A stretch of DNA of 64,000 nucleotides from Vespa crabro (lineage: Eukaryota; Arthropoda; Insecta; Hymenoptera; Vespidae), in the NCBI RefSeq assembly GCF_910589235.1, contig NC_060967.1, positions 5,776,661 to 5,840,660 on the forward strand, read 5' to 3'. The notes beneath the pieces were generated by a model, which saw only the letters and a list, made by a program, of their open reading frames with translations, had not been told where the DNA came from and searched no databases. How positions within the stretch are numbered: position 1 is the stretch's first letter; each line of letters opens with the position of its first letter. Shown here one piece after another: positions 52,845 through 64,000 of this stretch. The translations under genes and the position numbers were made by a program.

Positions 52845-55800
52845 TATATATATATATATATTTAGAAAATCGTTAATATATGGAGTAAATTTAATATTAC
52901 TATAATGTCTGATATGGAAAATAATGTAATGTTCACATCTGGCGCAATGTGATTTTATCGGATTAAAGCAAAAATATTACATCCGAAATATTCGAAAAGT
53001 TCTCAAAAATTTTTCTTCCCTGGATATAATGTAACGTCGGCATCGTTTATCGAATGGATGTTTAAATTGTTTCAACTATTGTATAAGCGAACGTCGCAAC
53101 TAGAACTAATACCTTACATTTGCTAATTTTCGATATATCGCGTGTCTGAATAAAACGTCTATCGGTTATATGTCATCATATATGATGAAACTTTAGACCT
53201 GTTATTTGGTAAAGTTGATAAAATTAGCTTATGTTAATTGAAAATTCAATTGTCCTTAGCATTAACTTTCTGCATGAATAAAATTAACTACATAAAAATA
53301 AAAGTAACAGCTATTCCCAGTAGTATCACTATTGCAATTTCAGAATTTATTCAGTAGCTTATTATGTTCATAGCTACTCATTAATCTACTGAGCCAAAAA
53401 ATTTACAATATCATTGTAAGAGAAGTATGAATTACCGACAAGTATTCAATATAGGAATCTGTAATATCGACGTATGAGAAACGCAATTGTAAACTAAATG
53501 GTGACGTCATATATATCAACGGAGCAATCAGAAAAATCCAGATGACGCAGTGGACGCGAACAGGACTGAAATGATGAACCTTGTGACAACAAGTTCGGTG
53601 TAGTAGGGGCAGACTTTCGAACCTATTCATAGTTATGATTGAAAGATTGAAGAAATTGAAAAATTCACCCATCGCTTAGAAAAATTCTGTGATCGTCCTC
53701 TAACATATCTACTTCACAGCTACTACGATAGTCACGCGTACAATGAAGTCCATGATATTTCTTTTTATAAAGAAACAAGTAAGGAAAAAAGAAAATACAC
53801 GCAGAGCTCACTTTGATTTCAATTATGTTGACCTTACATAGTGAAAATAATGTGCCAGAATAACAAACTCTTAGAGTACAACAGAATAATGGCTCATTTG
53901 CTTTTAGATGAAAACAAACACAAAAGCAATAATATCATTATAATTGAAATTATGAAAACTATTTAAGAAATATTTAAAAGATCAAATTATCTATCACGTA
54001 AAAGAACCTAATGACAGAAAAATGACTATTATAAGTAATTTGCTCATATGAGCTATTGTATTTATATTATTAAATACATTACAATTCTTGAAAATCATTC
54101 CTGAAAGTAGCACATTAAGAAGAATAGTATTCGAAAGTATTAATCGTAGATAATGTATTATATTTTTCATTTAATCAACTTATTAAAAATTAAATAATAA
54201 TTTTGTAATATGCCAAAGTATGCTGTCATCGAGACATCATTATATTTTTATTCCATAAAATTGATTATTACACGAAAATGAGCAGTAAATCTCATAGCAA
54301 ATCAAAAAATGAGCGAGCGGTATTGCACATAAAGTTTATTTTCGCATAATCGATCGATTAGTACTCCGCAAAACAAACAGAATTGAATGAACAATAACTT
54401 TCACAACAATTTACTTCTTACCTTTCACTCCTTTACTTATCTCATGTTTCTCTCTCACATTCTCTCTATCTGTATCTATTTCAGAATTTATCCGTTAGCT
54501 TATTATGTTAATAGCTATCGATTTTCTATTGAGCCAGAAAATTTACTATATCCTGGGGAAAAAAGTATTAATTATCGACACTAATTTAGTATAGCAATCT
54601 ATAATACCGACATACATCAATAGAGTAATTTAAATATCGTTGACTTTTATATCAGAGTCGTGTGCCTGGTTGTGTGTAGACAAAGTGATTAACACTCAAA
54701 TAGCGCATGATCTTTCATTTGTGTGGGTGGGGCGTTTGTTTATGGAAGAAAAGAAAGGGCTAAAATATAGAATGTGTAAATAACATGGAAGTGTAGGTAG
54801 ATTGTCGTAGGCAACGAAATAACAGATAGGAAAAAGAGTGTAAAGAATTACCGAATGGATATGTACGAATATGAGTAGAGATGAGAAGCGTCATGGGGTG
54901 TACGTGAAGAAAGAACTACGGAGGGTAGTCTTGAGTAGACCAAACGAAGAATAACTAAAAAGTCCTGAGTGGACCAACGAAAAGTAACGAGAAGTGCGGC
55001 ACAGAGTAAAGAGTTTATCATTTTAATTGTAGTATCTTTATCAATAAAATTCTTATGAAGCAAGTGTAAGTGATCCGAGTTAGTACGTATGTTTTTTCAG
55101 GTAGGTTTACTAAAAGTATCATAAACATACGTATTTACAAAGATATATAATGTATATATATATATATATATATATGTTTTAATATAAATATCAGTGAAAT
55201 ATAAAAGTGAAATTGCATGTGTACAAATAGGACTAAGAAGGGAAATGTAAATACAAAATCTCGAGTGGACTCGTTCGTAAAAATTTAAACAGTGCGAAGG
55301 ATCGACTACGGCAATATGCTATTGGTGCAGTGGATGAGTTTAAAGTATGTTCCAGAGAGTGAGAGAGAATGAGATAGTTCAGATTCTCAAGAGAGCGAGT
55401 AAATTGGTGAAAGAGATAGACAGTAAGCGTGGAAGAAGTAAGAAAGAGGGTGATGGAGAGGGAGCAATATGGATAAAAGTAGATGGAACTGGTCAGAAGC
55501 AAGCAGGCGTGTGTTAAGAGATAATAACGATCACCTTGGAATCATCCACGTGCATGAATTTTATTTGTGTGTGTGTGTTTTGTTTAACTGTTTCATTTTT
55601 ATTTACTTATCTTCTGTTTTATATTGGAAATCTTAAATAACAATTAACAAACAAGTTGGAAGTTTTAGTTTGAATATTTTATAGTCTTCTTATCTAATCC
55701 ATTTTTAAAAAAGACGATGCTAAAATGTGATTGGCCTATTTCGTTCATTCATCCTTTATCTCTTTCTCTTTCTCTCTCTCTCTCTCTCTACTTTCTTTCT

Positions 55801-58240
55801 ATCTCAACATTCTGTCAAAGAATTTACATACCTTGTGGTAACTTTATAGTGGAACTGATCGTGTAAGCCATAATCATCATTCGAAACTTGATTATGAAAG
55901 AAACGTAGCAACGGTGAAGTTGCCTTCGTAAACCGGATATACATGAACAAAATAGTAGTGGTACAAAGTGAGGGAAAGGGAGAGAAAGAGACCTCTCCTC
56001 GGCGCTTTCAACGACGAAAGAAAGAAAAGGAGCTTTAAATTGCCAACCAAACTGCCTAACAATGTCATAAAGTTCCTACTAATATCATAGATTGAAAGTA
56101 TTTCTATTGATTTATCCAATATCATAAGATAGGAAGGATACGTAATGGTTTGGAAGGAATGAGGTTTGTTTGAAGGAGGTCCGAGAGAAATCCGAATGTG
56201 AAGTGGAGAATCGATAATTAACGTATATAACAGAAAGAATTGGAATATAAGATCGCGTGGTTGAAATATAAGAAAATCGTAGAATGACATGGCTACTATA
56301 TCGTTCGTTTCGTCTGTTACTTCATTCATGACTCGCCGAGTACTCCTGATCACGCCCCTTCCCTTTTTCATTGTATCACCCTCTACTGGCCATCTTTTCT
56401 ATCTCTCCTTACTCTGTCTCTCTTTTCTTAGTTTCAGCCGGTCTACTCCCACTTTCAACTTGTCACCTACCTAATCTCCTCTCTTCTCTTCTCTGCCCCT
56501 TTCCCCTTCATCATTACCTTTATACATCACTCCTCACCACTCCGTTCTTTATCATGCTCATTCACCTGCTCCTCCTCCTCCACAGTCGTTTTTCTATTTA
56601 TGTCTCTATCTCTGTTTCTCTTCCTCATACTCTCTATTCAACTTCTATATTCGTAGAAACAGAGATTCACATGGCTTCACGATCATCTGATGGCGTTTGT
56701 AGTTATCTCTTCTACTCATAATCTTCCTTACATTCTCCACGTCCTCGTTCATCACCATCTTACACTTCTCGCCGTCATCTCTCGCTATTTTCTCGCTGAG
56801 ATCCGCATGAAAAAAAAAACGTTTTATATATTTTTGTTCTTCGCAAATTGCTCTCGATCGTTATGCTCTCCTGTCCATAATGGATTCTCTCCTATCTTGA
56901 AAATTTTATATTCTTTTAGCGGAATGAAGAAACAATATACAATCGGACGATTGCATTTTAAAAGTTCGATAGAACAAACATTGATCCGCTGTGTTATATC
57001 AACGTTTTACTAATCATACTAGAGTGGAAGAGAGAGATAGAGAGAAGGAGAGAGAAAGACAGAATGAGTGTGTGGGAAAAAGAGAGATAGATAATATAAA
57101 TATATTACATTATTGTAATTATGTAATTATGTGTGAAATTAATACCAGATAAAATATTAATTTGGAAAATAAATGACAATCATATTTTTCATCAAATAGA
57201 TAAAGCCAAGTATTGATATATATATATATATCAAAAAGTTTTTATTATGTTATAATTATATATATTAAATGACGAAACATAATGGTTTCTGTTCACTCGA
57301 TACCCATCAATAAATAAGACTAGAGGAATAGATTGAAACATAGATTATGTTATGGTGTAGAAAAGTTGTGAGTATAGTGAGGGAGTACATTTAAGAAAAA
57401 AATGAATAGAATTGGAGATGAAATATTTCGATTTGTTGTTGCGATTGGAAGAAGACAGGAACGATTTAAATATTTTTTTTATATAAGTTTGTTTCCAAAC
57501 AAAGTTTTATAATTAATTGATTTTATAATGAATTTTATATTGATTGATGAAATAATCGAGATATTGATATTTAGTACAATGATAATCGAAAAAAACAGAG
57601 AGAGTGAGAGAGAGAGAGAAAGAAAGTATGTTGTGAATTAAAAAATTTCAATTCGTTCTTACAATTCTTTCATATGAATTTCTTTTCGAAAATATTTATT
57701 TTATAATGACTGAATTAACGATATATGATAAAGATAAAGATTTTTAATATGATGATATTCAATAAAAGAATGTTATAAACGAAATATGCTAGATAATTTT
57801 GATAGAATGAAGAAAACAAGAAAATGGTATTAAAGATCCTATTACTTTGATATGCCGCAATAAAAAAAATTCATTTTGTGAGGAAAAAGATCGAGGATCT
57901 TGATCTCTCTCGTTCCAGTTGATACCTATCTACATATAAATCAATATTATAATTACGAAAAAAATAACATCGTATCTTCATTCATTCACATTATTTGGAT
58001 TAAACAAATAATTAATTACTATGATATTCATGTATTTTCATTTATTTACATTAAACAAATAATTAATTGCTGTGATTTTTATAATTATTATCATTTTTTA
58101 TTTTTTGTATAATGTATTATGCTTTTTTCACAAAATATCAATTTTTTAAATTATATGCAATCAAATGAATTGGAGAGGGGGCGATGAGGTTGGATAAAGC
58201 TTGGATATATTAGAGGATGATAAGATAGAAAAATGGATTA
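52845..58240. other. AT-rich DNA with microsatellites, no gene resolved
   Basis: No transposon or host exon was recognised. Small features: (TA)n at 55153-55176, CT runs at 55755-55790 and pyrimidine-rich sequence at 56370-56640, where apparent reading frames reflect base composition. The last 5 kb and this stretch may be introns or intergenic DNA of a host gene lying outside the window. Confidence 0.45.
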
Positions 58241-59534
58241 AATAGAGTACCCTAAATTTCAATACCCTTTTTGCCGCCTCTATTAATTGTCTCTCGGAGA
58301 CGGAGAACTTCCATTAAAACCTTCCCAAACATGCCTGCCTATTCTCTCTTACTTTTTCTCTTATATGGCCAGTTGGTATCCTCCTCCTTGAACACACGGC
58401 ATGTAGGTTCAAGGGTGCCGATGAACATTGAAATAATTCACCATGTTTGAAATTAAAATAATACCTAAACTAAAACTTTTAAGAGGTAACATTATAAATG
58501 TATTTTGTATAGGGTAAAAAATTGCATCGATCAATGCATTCAAAATTAAAGTTAAATTAAAGAAATATTGTAATTGCACTTTGCAACTTCATCGATGCAC
58601 AAAAATGTATAGAAGTTTAATAGAATTATGTAGCATTTAATACAATCTAATTTTATTCACTATCTTTCGCACGTAACTTCGACGACAGGTATTTTTCTAA
58701 AATTTTCTTAAAAATAATTAGTTAATACTTATATTTTATATTATTTTAATACAAATATAAGCTAATTAAATAAAATATAAGTTCATTTCCACACTACTTA
58801 TGAGGTAGAATTTTTAGTGTTTTTTTTTTCATAATTTCTCCTGTAGGTGCAATCCATTCTGTACTTATACTATTACTTCTACTATTATTCCTGATAATAA
58901 TAATATAATAATAATAATAAAAACATAACATAATAATATATTGTTTTTAAAAATGATTTATATACATCCAGATATTATTTAATACATTTTATATTATAAT
59001 AGTAAAGACAAATATCTTCGATTGATCGTAAGAAACGGTATGGAAACAAATGCATAAAGATCATAAATTAGTAACACAAGAAGAAACGATAGCGTACGAA
59101 AACAAAAGAAACATTATGTATTTTTCTTCATATGACATTTGTATTAGATGGGCGGTCATGTGTCGAAATTATCAAGGACACGATTTGTTAAGAATTCGCG
59201 CGTCGAAACAAAATCTAAAATGATACATTTTTCCTTCTGTAGTTATTATAAATTACCGTCATCATATGTGTCACGATGTATACAATATAAATACATTCTT
59301 CAGTTTCTTCTTATTATTACTATTTTCATTACTATATAGTTCATTACACATTATTAGGGTAATAATAGTAGTAATAATAATGATATGAAATTAACTCTTA
59401 TAAAGGAAATCATAACAAAATAACGCTGGGAGAGAAATTTCATAGATAATGTGAAATCGAATTCATCTTTTGATCTTTATTAAAAATAAAATATAATGTA
59501 TATGTTCACTAATTATTAATTTTGAAAAATTAAT

Positions 59535-59540
<6 letters not shown>

Positions 59541-59582
<42 letters not shown>
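59541..59582. repeat. (TA)21 microsatellite
   Basis: Uninterrupted TA repeat of about 42 bases. No LTR end abuts it. Confidence 0.95.
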
Positions 59583-59585
<3 letters not shown>

Positions 59586-60774
59586 TATGCTTTTATCATC
59601 GAACAAAATTATACTACTGCTGTGTCCTATCTAGCACAGATTTCCGCAAATTCACTTGGGCCAACAGTGGAGGAAATAAATATAAGAGATTGGAGAGAAA
59701 CATCTTAGTAAATAATCAAATAAGGAGAAAAGAGTAAATAGTTCACTATTTTCGTTAACATCCATACAATACAAAAAAATCACAAGAATATTACAGGCTC
59801 GAACCTAGAATTCTTGATTTACGAATCTAGACGCATGCCAAAGGACTTTGCGTTGCTAATCTAATCTCATTAGTTTATAAAATCTAAAAAGAACTATACA
59901 TTTTTCAAAAATTTAATAACAATTTAGAAACTCAAATCTCTTGGCATAAACGATTGAAAATGTATTTTTTTATTGTTGCCACAGAATCATTTGGCCAAAG
60001 TTTATTAAAATGATCGATTGATTCATCGTAACTTCATCGGAAACCGCATTTCTTTACGTTTGGAAATATTCAAAAAATCTGAGCATTAGCTATTTTCTTA
60101 CACAACCAAGCAGGCAATAGCTTCTCAACGGACATAAACATACACCATTCAAGCGTATATATGAAAATCAGTAGTGGGGGTACGAGCTTATCTCTTTTGA
60201 TACCAATTTCGAGGTGCACCGCACTATTAAACTTTTCCTTCGCAAAAAATGTCGAAAACAACATCAATGAGATCAGAAGTAATTCTTGACCAATTTTGAT
60301 GAACAAGATCTCATTCTAAAGACAAAAGTTTAATTTACAGTGTATTGGTTTCAAATTTTTATAAAAGGTTTTTATTTGTGGATATTATTCTCGCAAAATA
60401 CCATTTCTTAGCACGATATTTTTTCGAAGAAAAAAACACTTTTCCAATATCTGATACCAATACGCCGTATATTAAACCGTCATCTTTAAAATGAGAGCTT
60501 GCTCCTTACAATTAGTCAAAAATTATTTTATAATATACTTATGGCGTAATCCATTATAAAACCAGGGGTCATGAACAGAATTAAACAGAGAAAAACAAAT
60601 TAAAGTTCGACGAAGAATAATACATGTTATTTTCTCTTCAAATGCAGCTAACGGTAGAGTGGTTGCGCAAAAAGGGGGAAGTAGGAGATATGAGGTGGAT
60701 TAGTTGATTGGTGGTTCTATAACGGATAGAAAGGAAAAACAACTAATAAAAAAGGCATTGGAAAGAACTTTCAG

Positions 60775-60778
<4 letters not shown>

Positions 60779-60831
<53 letters not shown>

Positions 60832-60856
60832 AAATCAAATCAAATCAAATCAAATA
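60779..60856. repeat. (CT)n followed by (CAAAT)n
   Basis: About 23 CT units (60779-60825), then TTTCT and five CAAAT units to about 60856. Two adjoining microsatellites. Confidence 0.95.
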
Positions 60857-61962
60857 AAACTCGATTGGAAGTCCTTAGCAATTAGACGCATGTAGAAAGA
60901 TCAGTGAACACGTTTTCTTCGATCAAAGTGAAATATTAAGTACGAAAGAGAGATAGATAATAAAGTGAGTAGGTAATAAAAAGAGAAAGGAAGGGAAAGT
61001 CCGTTGAATCCTCGAGAAAATTCTGCTATCGTATGAAATGCGTGGATATTCACACGTTCGGTGTAATCGGATTACTACATAATTAGTTCGTAAAAATAAT
61101 TCGACTAAATGCCCGGGAAACTATTTAATTACTTCCTTTCGTACTATTGTTTCTCTTTATTCTTCTTATTCTTGTTTGATTTTCTATTGGAAGATCGTTG
61201 TGCTTTTTCTTTTTTTTTGCTTTCTTTCTTTATTCTTTTATTTTTGTTTAAAGACGGAAAAAGACTTGAGAAAATTTCAATCGAGATTTTTACGGCTTAT
61301 AGAGAATATAGAAAAGAAAAACAAGTTTGATCGAAAGAAAGTATCTGGAAACTCGGACTAAGATAGACCAGAAGCTTTCGAAAAAGGAATGAAAGAAACA
61401 AAAAATAAAACAAAAATGAGAAGGAGTAATTAGATTCAAGGTCATGAAGTAGAAACAGTAAGGGCGCGTTGAATGATTTCTTGCTTTGGATCGGAAAAAA
61501 GACCGTCATGTAGGATGTGAAAGGAGAATAACGCGAATGAGGAAGTAGTAATAAGAGAAAAGAAGGAGTAGAAAGAGCGCGTGCGTTCAATTTGTCTCGT
61601 CCATTGAGATCATTTACGTCATGAGTTAGCAAAGGCTCATCGATACCAAATCGGCGATTGCTTGCCAATCATGAACCCTAAATATTCTCTCGTAAAAGAT
61701 ATTATGGAAAGAGGCGGACAGTAGAGAAAAAGGAGACTGGTCAAGAACGAAGAGTAGAGGGAATGGGAAAGGTCTATATATATTGATATCATTTGTAAGT
61801 CCTCCAAACTCAACCAATTAATACTATTTCTCCTCATCCCCTGTCCTCTATCCCCCGATTCTCTTCTCTTATTCGTCTCGTATCATTGCCGTCCGAATGA
61901 TCATTCTCTCGAACGTAAAGATGGAACGGAGCTTTTCAATTCTATCGTATATTAACACATAT

Positions 61963-61965
<3 letters not shown>

Positions 61966-62007
<42 letters not shown>
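61966..62007. repeat. (TA)n microsatellite
   Basis: About 20 TA units, then TTTATATTTATC. Confidence 0.95.
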
Positions 62008-62012
<5 letters not shown>

Positions 62013-62584
62013 TTATCATATACATATCCATTTTTCAAAAAAATGGTTCGATGGGAGTAGTGGTTGATATCTAATTTAAGAAAAAGCACGTATAATGTAT
62101 TATGATGGTGTCATAAAGTGAAATGGAAAAGTTGCTCTAGAATTAATTTTTACGGATAGTAATCCAAGGTATATCGATGACACTTTAGTCTATGGGATGA
62201 ATCTGTTCTTTGTTTATATGGTGGAAAGAATACTAATGACAATGCCAATTTATGGTGAAGTAGTAGCTTGGGTATTACGGTTAGATATTATCTTAAGTAT
62301 GTATGTAACCTCGATGTACATCATGTCAGAGAGAGTCAAATTGGATCAACCAATAAGAGGTCACATTATGAGCAGGAGCTCTCGTCTCTTTCTCCTTTCC
62401 TCTTCTCTCGTCTTCATTCTTCTGCCCTTCTTTCTTCTCCTGACTTCTCTTTACTTTTCTTTACTTCTCTTTATTTCTATTTTTCTAATCGTGACTACAT
62501 GTACAAAAGTAGTCGTTACGCACACATCGAATAGTCTCTCTGATCCTCGTCGAGCTTCGTTGCAGCATCCCACTTGCCATCTAT

Positions 62585-62585
<1 letters not shown>

Positions 62586-62626
<41 letters not shown>

Positions 62627-62630
62627 CTCA
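62586..62630. repeat. (CT)n followed by (CA)n
   Basis: CT units at about 62588-62619, then CACACACACTCA. Confidence 0.9.
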
Positions 62631-63625
62631 TTCTCTGTCTTTTTTTAATTAGCTTAACTCTAATTACAAAATATCTATTCATGTGTTATTTCATGTCGTT
62701 ACATTTTATAAAGTTACTTATCAGAGACATTTCCTTCTCGATTGATAAGCAACAAATCACAGACATAGTCGAATCTGCCAAAAGAAAAAAATGAATAAAT
62801 ATCGCTTATTTTTCATAATATATGAACAGAGTGTTTAGGATCGCTTAATTAAAGGATAGCTGATTAGATCAACTTTATATCATGTCAAATGTTGATAATA
62901 AAAAGTGCAGTAATAACACACACACACAGATACACGCATATCTATATTTCCTATTGATAAATTAAAAAGACCGATTTTATTGAACAGTTATTATGATTTA
63001 ATTAATTTTCGTTTGCTCGTTTATATCGTTACTATCGTCGATGAAATATAAGAAATAGATAAACATTATATTAATAGACATTGGAATAATAAAACCGTAT
63101 ACTTCATATTTTTTATCTATAAGAAAATATACATATACATACAAATATATATATATGTGTGTGTGTGTGTATAATTACCCGTATGATTTAATTACAAATG
63201 AAAATGTTATGAATACGAAAAATGTTTATAGAGAAATCAATGTAAGAAGGAGAAAGAAAGAGGGAGCCAGAAAAATTATATAAATATTATAGAATTGATA
63301 AAGAAGAAAAAAAAATAATAATAGTAAACAAACAAATTAAAACTGGTCAAATAAATAGAAGTTGAAGAAATAAAAAAAATAAATGGGAATAATCGAACAA
63401 ATGATTAATATGATATCTATTCTTAAGATTTAGTTCTCTTATAACTAAATGGATAAAGTCGAACGATCCAATTCCCCTCTTGGTGCAATGAATTTCGTAA
63501 TGGTCTACGAACATGGGTATAAATATGTTGAAATTTAAATAAGTTTAGAAGATGCAATCGGCCGATAGGCAAAACTCGCGAAATTGAGAAGCGCGAAGAT
63601 TCCTTTTGGAAAAAACATTTGCAAG

Positions 63626-63628
<3 letters not shown>

Positions 63629-63711
<83 letters not shown>
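63629..63711. repeat. Long (TC)n microsatellite
   Basis: About 41 uninterrupted TC units, the longest simple tract in the window. On minus it creates an artificial Arg-Glu repeat frame. Confidence 0.95.
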
Positions 63712-63715
<4 letters not shown>

Positions 63716-64000
63716 TCCTATATAGATATGTATTAGAAATTATTTCAAGCAAAAATTATTTTTAATTGCTTAAAGCCATTTTATGAAAAATTCGCGTCTT
63801 TTTTCTATACTTCCTTTTCTCATTTTTTAATTTTCTTATCATTATAATCATCATAATTATTATTATTACTGCTATTATTTGGCATCTCAATACTTAATTT
63901 TATTAATATTTATACTTTTCAAAGTTTTTTTCTTTTTCCGTATGATAAGTAAGTTCGTCCAAAAAATTGTTTGTTAAAATTTCTATAAGTTTCAAATCGA

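Larger units (their letters stand above)
58241..64000. other. AT-rich DNA with long microsatellites; one GC-richer patch
   Basis: A GC-richer island at about 58260-58430 holds an inverted repeat (CCTTGAAC at 58386-58393 and GTTCAAGG at 58407-58414). The remainder is AT-rich with the tracts listed next. No protein-coding gene is supported. Confidence 0.45.

Noticed and set aside
55892..56371. 159-codon minus-strand frame
   Set aside because: Composition follows the purine-rich strand, no motif is recognisable, and it overlaps similar frames on the other strand.
58405..58418. Possible tRNA B-box (GGTTCAAGGG)
   Set aside because: The consensus end is not met, and no A-box or cloverleaf could be drawn around it.
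62197..62652. 151-codon plus-strand frame with hydrophobic start
   Set aside because: The second half is CT-repeat translation (Leu-Ser runs), and no splice or homology signal supports a gene.
63423..63752. Open frame rich in Arg-Glu repeats on minus
   Set aside because: It is a translation of the (TC)n microsatellite and has no other protein-like part.

Overview
The window looks like repeat-rich nuclear DNA from an insect, most likely a hymenopteran and perhaps an ant. This is inferred from AT-rich background DNA holding a 28S rDNA fragment with an R2 element, GC-rich R1-clade LINEs, several piggyBac families with TTAACCCTTTG- or TTAACACTTT-type ends, and Ty3/Gypsy elements. No intact host protein-coding gene was found. 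Nearly all recognisable coding sequence comes from transposons, and most of it is broken.

Layout. 1-3986: a near full-length but mutated R2 retrotransposon sits exactly at the R2 target site, between two short 28S rRNA fragments. 5.2-13.6 kb: two R1-clade LINE copies point away from each other, copy A on minus and copy B on plus. Between them lie degenerate hairpin-containing tandem repeats. A piggyBac deletion derivative is nested in the 3' UTR of copy B. 12.8-27.8 kb: a piggyBac graveyard of at least seven copies, all on plus, with four end types. It includes a piggyBac inside a piggyBac, a minus-strand LINE RT fragment and a minus-strand Gypsy remnant (family B). 28.7-29.7 kb: a Jockey-like endonuclease fragment.

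32.9-52.8 kb: three minus-strand copies of a second Gypsy family (A), each with a different internal deletion. Copy 1 (32948-35947) carries about 770 bp of foreign coiled-coil coding sequence, in frame between gag and pol, where the protease should be. This looks like capture of a cellular mRNA, possibly from a pericentrin/AKAP9-type centrosomal gene. All three copies also have an extra inverted LTR beyond the normal 3' LTR, so their outermost ends are inverted repeats set in (TA)n tracts. In copy 3 the space between the inverted arms holds two duplicated mini-exon candidates, each encoding the peptide HRAKDQQRL. Between copies 2 and 3 (44.4-46.3 kb) lies an R1/Waldo-like LINE that has lost its RT catalytic core.

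52.8-64 kb: AT-rich DNA with many microsatellites and no supportable gene.

The order of insertion can be read from nesting: R1 copy B precedes its piggyBac, and the outer piggyBac at 20.1 kb precedes the inner one. Gypsy family A looks youngest because its LTR arms remain nearly identical. All family assignments come from reading motifs by eye; no database search was run.
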